DNA of 10,438 nt. It comes from Neisseriaceae bacterium (GTDB lineage: Bacteria; Pseudomonadota; Gammaproteobacteria; Burkholderiales; Neisseriaceae). Location of the stretch: contig JAFWUA010000018.1 of assembly GCA_017518785.1 (NCBI GenBank), positions 1 through 10,438 of the forward strand, given 5' to 3'. A program made the position numbers and the translations under genes. The notes beneath the pieces were generated by a model. The model made no database searches, was not told the origin of the DNA, and saw nothing but the letters and a program-made list of their open reading frames with translations. The stretch's first letter is position 1; every line of letters begins with the position of its first letter. Shown piece by piece: positions 5,848 to 10,438 of the stretch.

Positions 5848-6480
5848 CTATTCCTTTTTATGTGTCATAACAACAATATGACGTTGAGCATCAAGATTTG
5901 GAACATTCACAGAATGTACTGTATCAACCTTAATATTTTCCGGCAGACTCATGATTTCCTCATAAGGATAAACCCCTTTCATTGCAAGCCAAATTCCATT
6001 ATTGAGAATTAAATGCTCTGTCATTCTTACAAAATCTCCCAATTGTGCGAATGCACGTGAAGTAATCGTATCGAATCGAGAAGATTGCCATGACTCAACC
6101 CTTTCATTTACAACCGTAACATTATTCAAACCCAATTCAATAACTGTCTGCTGTAAAAAAGAAGTCTTTTTGCTATTTGCATCTAAAACAGTAACCTGTA
6201 CATCAGGACGTACAATCGCAACAGGAATACCAGGCATACCTCCGCCGGAACCAACATCTAACAAGGTGTGAGTTGAATCCATAAAAAAAGTCAATGTCAA
6301 ACTATCCAAAATATGATGACTTACTATCTGCGTATCATCACGCAATGCAGTCAAATTGTAAGTGTTATTCCATTTGGATAGTAATGAAACATACTCCAAC
6401 AAGCAACTCTGTTGCTGATTAGATAAAGATAAATTAAGCGAAGATAAACCATCTGCTATAAGCCGTTGCACATCTCCCAT
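5848..6480 (-). CDS. rsmG: 16S rRNA (guanine-N7) methyltransferase RsmG (GidB)
   Basis: RsmG methylates N7 of G527 in 16S rRNA using S-adenosylmethionine; its loss is linked to low-level streptomycin resistance in other bacteria. From this start the protein has 210 residues, close to E. coli's 207. It shows KWNNTYNLTALRD (36-48), HILDS (56-60), the SAM-binding LLDVGSGGGMPGIP (73-86) and SRAFA (141-145). I chose ATG at 6478-6480 because GGAG (complement of 6490-6493) lies 9 bases upstream and the N-terminus then aligns with the family. ATG at 6493-6495 and a TTG at 6517-6519 are in-frame alternatives giving 215 or 223 residues. It heads the rsmG-parA-parB operon and carries an exact candidate uptake word (encoding SLPE). 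Confidence 0.96.
   Translation of the reverse strand: MGDVQRLIADGLSSLNLSLSNQQQSCLLEYVSLLSKWNNTYNLTALRDDTQIVSHHILDSLTLTFFMDSTHTLLDVGSGGGMPGIPVAIVRPDVQVTVLDANSKKTSFLQQTVIELGLNNVTVVNERVESWQSSRFDTITSRAFAQLGDFVRMTEHLILNNGIWLAMKGVYPYEEIMSLPENIKVDTVHSVNVPNLDAQRHIVVMTHKKE
5938..5949 (-). repeat. AGTCTGCCGGAA repeat, copy 4, inside rsmG
   Basis: Exact 12-mer on the minus strand, in frame with rsmG, where it reads into Ser-Leu-Pro-Glu near the C-terminus. It is followed by AATATT, an A/T tail like that of other copies. Confidence 0.6.
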
Positions 6481-6850
6481 TGATGAAAACTCCATAAAAA
6501 ATTCCGTTGATTCTAACAAATTATCAGACTTGATGGGGATTTATGATAAATGAAATTTTTAAACCATATCCTGAAATTGTATATAAAATATATAAAATAA
6601 ACAAAGAGTTATGCTGATTTATTGAGTTTAATTATTTATCAAGAGGTGATGTTTAAAAAGAGGTTTAACTGTAACAATTTTGATGATTTAGAATAAAAAT
6701 ACCAGTGTTATCATGATGTTATTGAAATTATTCATAACTTAAAAATCATTTGTAAAACCAGTTTTTTACACTTGTGATTCGTTGTTATGCTAAAAATAAC
6801 TTTATTAAACAAACTATTATATTCTTCTTTTTGTTGTGGTGTACTTGATA
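6481..6850. other. AT-rich intergenic region upstream of rsmG
   Basis: No convincing gene is present. A 24-codon frame at 6543-6617 (starting MINEIFKPYPEIVYKI) has a GGGG just upstream, but it is too short to support and could be a relic. The rsmG operon promoter should lie here; the runs of A/T offer several weak -10-like boxes but no clear -35/-10 pair. I see no DnaA boxes and no parS site. Confidence 0.4.
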
Positions 6851-6981
6851 GAAACTACTGCAAAACTCGGTTTTTTCTATTACTCGTCATTCTGTGTGTA
6901 GCTAAGAATCTTTATAAACAATAAGTTAGATTCTTCATTTCACTTCGTGAAATTCAGAATGACGAGTTTTGCAGGAGTCTC
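6851..6981. mobile_element. 131-bp MITE-like palindromic element, copy B
   Basis: Terminal inverted repeats are GAAACTACTGCAAAACTCG (6851-6869) and CGAGTTTTGCAGGAGTCTC (6963-6981). The core has the same nested palindromes as copy A, with arms at 6882-6894 and 6955-6967. Comparison by eye with A gives nine substitutions and one single-base gap. TGATA lies directly on both sides (6846-6850 and 6982-6986), a likely 5-bp target duplication. It has no coding capacity, so mobilisation would need a transposase elsewhere. Confidence 0.82.
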
Positions 6982-6990
6982 TGATAAATA

Positions 6991-7187
6991 GAAACCCCTG
7001 CAAAACCTAACTATGAATGAAAAAATTCAACCTGCCGTAAGGTGGGTCGAAAGAACTACCAAAATGTTAATAATTACAAGTATTTGAATTTTAATTATTT
7101 TTATCTCGACCTGTCGGTCGAGTTGGTGGGTTGAAAACCCACCCTACGGCGTTCCATTTTTAAATTAGTAGGTTTTGCAGGAGTTTC
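6991..7187. mobile_element. 197-bp element C: same terminal repeats, different palindromic core
   Basis: The ends GAAACCCCTGCAAAACCTA (6991-7009) and the inverse at 7169-7187 match at 18 of 19 bases and share the CTGCAAAAC heart with A and B. The core is unrelated to theirs. CCGTAAGGTGGGT (7035-7047) is inverse to ACCCACCCTACGG (7137-7149) with one mismatch, and there are inner hairpins CTCGACC/GGTCGAG (7105-7122) and GGTGGGT/ACCCACC (7125-7143). It starts 9 bases after copy B. AAATA on its left and AAAATA on its right may be a target duplication. Confidence 0.75.
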
Positions 7188-7469
7188 AAAATAACGAATT
7201 TTACAATAATTTATTTTTATAAATCATGTTGTTAGTGTAAATTACAAATAAGTCTGCCGGAAAAATATAAAGATGCAATTTAATATAATCAATTGAAATT
7301 AAATTATATTTTTAAAAAATCACTTGCGATTACGCCACTACTAAAAATATCGGAATACTGTTGAAATACACAAAAAATCACAGACAATACCCTCTCGTAT
7401 TTAAAGATAAAAATAAAATTAAAATCAAATAATTACAAATATATTCCACCATGCATACTTTGTACTTGC
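7188..7469. other. AT-rich leader region upstream of the atp promoter
   Basis: No gene is visible. The region contains the uptake-like 12-mer at 7251-7262 and an AT-rich inverted repeat, AATATAAT with ATTATATT, around 7282-7310, which may be chance in such DNA. I see no tRNA or recognisable small RNA. Confidence 0.35.
7251..7262 (+). repeat. AGTCTGCCGGAA repeat, copy 5 (candidate DNA uptake sequence)
   Basis: Exact 12-mer in the gene-free region before the atp operon. It shares 18 bases, including the AAAATAT tail, with the copy at 4163. It is not paired with an inverse copy, so it is not a terminator here. Confidence 0.65.
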
Positions 7470-7498
7470 TTGACATAAGATGTAATTTCACTTATAGT
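7470..7498 (+). promoter_or_regulatory. strong sigma-70 promoter of the atp operon
   Basis: A perfect -35 box TTGACA (7470-7475) is separated by the ideal 17-base spacer from -10 TATAGT (7493-7498), 5 of 6 to consensus. Transcription would start near 7505, 20-35 bases before atpI. This is the best promoter in the window and fits a highly expressed operon. Confidence 0.85.
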
Positions 7499-7538
7499 TT
7501 GGCGGTTTTACTAAATTAAGTAGTTGTATAACATTGCC

Positions 7539-7874
7539 GTGAGGAAGTTGATTTTAGCTCAAATTTTTTCCGTGATAACTGTTTGTATTATCATGGCTTT
7601 TTGGGGGTTTGAGGCTTTGTTCTCGGCATTTTTAGGTGGAATATCCTATTTAGTTCCCACTGTCGTATCGCTTACTATTTTCCTTGCTACCGGAAAAAGT
7701 GCGGTGATTGGCACAATCGCATTTTTTTATGCACAAATGTGTAAATTGCTGTTGGCGGTACTGTTAATGGTGTGTTCATTTAAATTTTACCCATCATTGC
7801 AGTGGATACCATTTTTTTTAGGTTTATTGGCTACCGTGTACAGCGTTTTTTTTACCATTGAAAAAAATAAATGA
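7539..7874 (+). CDS. atpI: ATP synthase protein I
   Basis: AtpI is a small membrane protein, usually first in atp operons, that helps assemble the c-ring or the Fo sector. From GTG at 7539 it has 111 residues, beginning MRKLILAQIFSVI, with four hydrophobic segments: about 5-20, 25-44 (including FSAFLGGISYLVPT, the family's glycine/proline motif), 50-78 and 88-107. A TTG at 7524 directly after a stop codon would add five residues. Neither start has a clear ribosome-binding site, and the leader after the predicted transcription start is short. It ends 6 bases before atpB. Sequence is poorly conserved in this family; context makes the call. Confidence 0.88.
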   Translation: MRKLILAQIFSVITVCIIMAFWGFEALFSAFLGGISYLVPTVVSLTIFLATGKSAVIGTIAFFYAQMCKLLLAVLLMVCSFKFYPSLQWIPFFLGLLATVYSVFFTIEKNK

Positions 7875-7880
7875 GGCATC

Positions 7881-8744
7881 ATGGCGACAGAACAGGGCGG
7901 AAGTGCAGCCGCGGAATACATCAAACATCACTTGGTTCATATGAGTAACCCTGAAGTTCCGCAAAAAGTTATTATTGATTTTAACTACATCAATTTAGAT
8001 AGCCTTATTCTCTCTATTGTATTAGGAGCGTTGGGTTGTTTTTTCTTGTGGCGTGCGGCGAAAAAAGCGACTTCGGGAGTACCGACTCGATTTCTTGCAG
8101 CAGTAGAAATACTTATAGAATTTGTGGATAAATCCAGTAAAGACATCATTCACAATGCACAATCGCGTAAATTACTTTCGCCATTGGCATTGACTTTATT
8201 TGTCTGGATTTTTCTGATGAATGCAATGGATTTGTTACCAGTCGATTTATTGCCATGGATTTGGCAGCATGTTACAGGCAATCATCACGCTTATTTGCGT
8301 GTTGTGCCAACTGCTGATATTAACACTCCATTGGCATTAGCTATTGGTGTTCTTGGTTTGTGTTTGTTCTACAACGTAAAAATTAAAGGGTTTGGTGGCT
8401 GGATGCACGAAATGCTCACTGCACCTTTTGGTAAAAATCCTCTGTTGTGGATTCCAAATTTATTACTGAATATCATTGAGTTTGTAGCTAAAACTGTATC
8501 GCACGGCTTGCGGTTGTTTGGCAATATGTATGCGGGCGAGTTGGTGTTTATGCTGATTGCTATGTTAGGTGGTGCATGGATGGCGAAGGGTTCTGTTGGG
8601 TTTTTAGATCCAATCTTGTATCTATGCCATATTTTTGCGGGTGCGGTATGGGCAATTTTCCATATTCTGATTATCATCTTGCAAGCATTTATCTTTATGA
8701 CATTGGCATTGGTATATGTCGGACAGGCACATGATTCGCATTAA
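7881..8744 (+). CDS. atpB: F1Fo ATP synthase subunit a
   Basis: Subunit a forms the two proton half-channels next to the c-ring in the inner membrane. The 287-residue product has a family-typical length, multiple hydrophobic segments (about 40-57, 100-120, 150-167, 187-206, 220-235 and 252-281) and the diagnostic GLRLFGNMYAGE (209-220). Arg211 is the essential arginine equivalent to E. coli Arg210. ATG at 7881 is preceded by GAGG at 7873-7876, which overlaps the atpI stop, so translation is probably coupled. It is followed by an unusually long 118-bp gap before atpE. Confidence 0.98.
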   Translation: MATEQGGSAAAEYIKHHLVHMSNPEVPQKVIIDFNYINLDSLILSIVLGALGCFFLWRAAKKATSGVPTRFLAAVEILIEFVDKSSKDIIHNAQSRKLLSPLALTLFVWIFLMNAMDLLPVDLLPWIWQHVTGNHHAYLRVVPTADINTPLALAIGVLGLCLFYNVKIKGFGGWMHEMLTAPFGKNPLLWIPNLLLNIIEFVAKTVSHGLRLFGNMYAGELVFMLIAMLGGAWMAKGSVGFLDPILYLCHIFAGAVWAIFHILIIILQAFIFMTLALVYVGQAHDSH

Positions 8745-8862
8745 TGGTAAGGTTATTTAATTGAGTGTCTCATGGAAATATTTTAGACATTTAATTAGAT
8801 TGGTTATTCGATTTGTATCGTATTTTGTTTAATTGTAAACCCACTTTGTTAAGGAGTTAAAC

Positions 8863-9102
8863 ATGGGAATTGGTGGTTTGATCGCCGTAGGTTGTGGCTT
8901 GATTGTTGGTTTAGGTGCGTTGGGTGCTGCTTTGGGTATTGGTATTTTAGGTTCTAAATACTTGGAATCTTCTGCTCGCCAACCTGAATTAATGGGCTCA
9001 TTGCAAGTTAAGCTATTTATTATTGCAGGTTTGATTGATGCTGCATTCTTGATTGGTGTAGGTATCGCACTGTTGTTCGCATTTGCAAATCCATTTCAGT
9101 AA
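8863..9102 (+). CDS. atpE: F1Fo ATP synthase subunit c
   Basis: This 79-residue hairpin protein forms the rotating proteolipid ring. Helix 1 (about 5-30) has the tight-packing glycine/alanine pattern GALGAALGIGILG, the polar loop is ARQPE (38-42), and helix 2 (about 50-76) carries the ion-binding acid Asp59 in IIAGLIDAAFLIG. Asp rather than Glu, and the absence of a clear sodium-ligand set, suggest a proton-driven enzyme. An excellent Shine-Dalgarno AAGGAG (8851-8856) lies 6 bases before ATG, consistent with the high translation needed for many c copies per complex. Confidence 0.98.
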   Translation: MGIGGLIAVGCGLIVGLGALGAALGIGILGSKYLESSARQPELMGSLQVKLFIIAGLIDAAFLIGVGIALLFAFANPFQ

Positions 9103-9149
9103 AGCGAGATAAGGTATTTATCGATTAACGAACAACGATAGGTGATACC

Positions 9150-9620
9150 GTGAATATCAATGCAAGTTTATTTGCACAGCTTTTAGTGTTTGCTATCTTG
9201 GTATGGTTCACAATGAAGTTCATTTGGCCACCAATGATAAAAGCATTAGATGAACGTGCGAGCAAGATTGCCGAAGGTTTGGCAGCAGCTGAACGAGGCA
9301 AGAGTGATTTTGAACAGGCAGAGAAGCGTGTTGCAGCAATTTTGGCAGAAGGTCGTCAGCAAGTAGCAGAAATGGTTGCTAATGCCGATAAACGTGCGGC
9401 AGAAATTATGGAAGCAGCCAAACAGCAAGCATCAGACGAAGCTGCCAAGATATTGGCACAAGCACGAGCAGATGTGGCACAAGAAGCCAACCGTGCTCGT
9501 GAAGAATTACGTAGTCAAGTAGGTTTGCTTGCAATAAAAGGTGCAGAGCAAATTTTGCGTCGTGAAGTTGATGCCAATCAGCATGCTGAACTTTTAGGTG
9601 CCTTGAAACAGGAGTTGTAA
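9150..9620 (+). CDS. atpF: F1Fo ATP synthase subunit b
   Basis: Subunit b is the peripheral stalk that links the membrane sector to F1. The 156-residue product equals the E. coli length. One N-terminal membrane segment (about 5-27, ending in FIWPPM) is followed by a long charged, alanine-rich helix (about 32-140) suited to a right-handed coiled coil. The start is GTG at 9150, supported by AGG at 9140-9142 seven bases upstream and by the normal N-terminus MNINASLFAQLLVFAILV. It follows atpE by 47 bases and ends 3 bases before atpH. Confidence 0.97.
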   Translation: MNINASLFAQLLVFAILVWFTMKFIWPPMIKALDERASKIAEGLAAAERGKSDFEQAEKRVAAILAEGRQQVAEMVANADKRAAEIMEAAKQQASDEAAKILAQARADVAQEANRAREELRSQVGLLAIKGAEQILRREVDANQHAELLGALKQEL

Positions 9621-9623
9621 TTC

Positions 9624-10169
9624 ATGGCTGAATTTGCAACCGTTGCACGACCCTATGCTAAAGCCATTTATGGTTTGGCACAACAATATGATCAAGTTGG
9701 CGTTTGGGGCAATAATTTAGCACTGATGGCAAAAGTAGTATCTGAACCAAAGGTTGCCAAAGCACTTGCTCAACCAGAACTAAATGCAACACAGCGTGCA
9801 GATGTTTTACTCAAATTAATTCTATCTTCGGAGAGAATGTTTGATAAACGTTTACACAATTTTGTTTTTGTTTTGTCTGAAAACAATCGCTTATCACTTC
9901 TACCTGCTATTTATGAGCAGTATCGGGAGTTTATGCTGTCAGAAGAGCAAACGCAACAAGCAGTAATATACAGTGCGTTTCCTATGTCAGATGAAGAATG
10001 TTCGCAATTAGTGTCAGTTGTAGAAAAACGTTTGCGTACTAAATTGCAAGTTCGCGTAGAAGTTGATCCTAACTTGATTGGTGGAATCAAAATTGAATTT
10101 GGCGATCAAGTATTGGATATGTCCGTGCAAAACAAATTGAACGCCCTATATGCGGCAGTAACAAATTAG
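9624..10169 (+). CDS. atpH: F1Fo ATP synthase subunit delta
   Basis: Delta (the OSCP equivalent) caps F1 and binds the b stalk. The 181-residue protein has the N-terminal alpha-helical domain starting with the family motif ARPYAKAIY (8-16) and the C-terminal signature LIGGIKIEFGDQVLDMS (151-167). A Shine-Dalgarno GGAG at 9611-9614 lies inside the end of atpF, 9 bases before ATG. Its stop is 9 bases before the atpA start, and the TAG contributes to the atpA ribosome-binding site. Confidence 0.97.
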   Translation: MAEFATVARPYAKAIYGLAQQYDQVGVWGNNLALMAKVVSEPKVAKALAQPELNATQRADVLLKLILSSERMFDKRLHNFVFVLSENNRLSLLPAIYEQYREFMLSEEQTQQAVIYSAFPMSDEECSQLVSVVEKRLRTKLQVRVEVDPNLIGGIKIEFGDQVLDMSVQNKLNALYAAVTN

Positions 10170-10178
10170 GAGATTTTC

Positions 10179-10438
10179 ATGCAGCTTAATCCTGCAGAGA
10201 TTAGCGATCTTATTCGCGAAAAGATTGAGCATCTATCAGACAATTCAGAGGTGCGTACACGTGGTACAGTAATGTCTGTAACCGATGGTATTGTCCGTAT
10301 TCACGGTCTATCTGACGTAATGCAGGGTGAGATGATTGAATTCCCTGGCAACACATTCGGTTTGGCGATGAACTTGGAACGCGACTTTGTCGGTGCAGTG
10401 GTGTTAGGTGAGTACGGTCATATCCGTGAAGGGGACGA
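10179..10438 (+). CDS. atpA: F1 ATP synthase subunit alpha, 3'-truncated by window edge
   Basis: Alpha is the non-catalytic nucleotide-binding subunit of the F1 hexamer. Only the first 86 codons are present: the N-terminal helix (MQLNPAEISDLIREKI) and most of the beta-barrel crown, with VTDGIVRIHGLSDVMQGEMI and NLERDFVGAVVLG, both typical of AtpA. AGGAG at 10168-10172 lies six bases before ATG. The Walker A region lies beyond the window. Confidence 0.96.
   Translation, partial: MQLNPAEISDLIREKIEHLSDNSEVRTRGTVMSVTDGIVRIHGLSDVMQGEMIEFPGNTFGLAMNLERDFVGAVVLGEYGHIREGD

Noticed and set aside
6045..6065. CACGTG-centred sequence in rsmG as a possible parS site
   Set aside because: Beyond the central CACGTG it does not match the parS palindrome TGTTTCACGTGAAACA on its left side, and the bases encode the conserved SRAFA motif of RsmG. 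The CACGTG in parA near 5138 fails likewise.
6543..6617. 24-codon frame starting MINEIFKPYPEIVYK
   Set aside because: It is too short and AT-driven to support as a gene without homologues; mentioned only as a possible relic.
3246..7187. CRISPR array
   Set aside because: The repeats A, B and C are large palindromic elements at irregular distances, not short direct repeats with regular spacers, and no cas genes are present.
6481..7523. Replication origin next to rsmG-parAB
   Set aside because: Gene context made it worth checking, but I find no TTATCCACA-type DnaA boxes on either strand, and dnaA/dnaN are not in view.

Overview
The window looks like a chromosomal segment of an AT-leaning betaproteobacterium of the family Neisseriaceae (Kingella/Simonsiella/Alysiella-like; I cannot name the species). 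The clues are leuC and leuD separated by a small entericidin-type lipoprotein gene, an rsmG-parA-parB cluster next to the atp operon, an NlpD-type lipoprotein, and many short DNA-uptake-sequence-like words, some of them in terminator or promoter positions.

Layout. 2-2319 (+): leuC (5' end cut off by the window), an entericidin-like lipoprotein gene with a hairpin terminator, and leuD, together the isopropylmalate isomerase of leucine synthesis. leuB does not follow leuD. Instead 2341-3004 is very AT-rich and holds two unrecognised overlapping reading frames that may be one frameshifted membrane-protein gene. 3005-3381 holds no convincing gene, one hairpin and a 130-bp inverted-repeat element (A). 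3382-6480 (-): nlpD, parB, parA and rsmG. rsmG, parA and parB form a tight operon (4-bp gap, then a 4-bp overlap) for rRNA methylation and chromosome partition; nlpD has its own promoter. 6481-7538: a gene-free kilobase with two more elements (B and C) and a near-consensus sigma-70 promoter. 7539-10438 (+): atpI, atpB, atpE, atpF, atpH and the start of atpA, encoding the membrane sector and stalk of the F1Fo ATP synthase.

Two signals stand out. First, the 12-mer AGTCTGCCGGAA occurs five times exactly, and its CTGCCGGAA core occurs three more times. It resembles the uptake sequence of Simonsiella but changes a base of the CTG core shared by the dialects I know, so it is a candidate new DNA-uptake dialect. 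leuC alone carries exact or near matches to the Simonsiella/Kingella words, which suggests DNA from a relative. Second, three small elements share 19-bp terminal inverted repeats. A and B flank the nlpD-parB-parA-rsmG block, and inverting that block would make it collinear with atp, the gene direction familiar from other betaproteobacteria.
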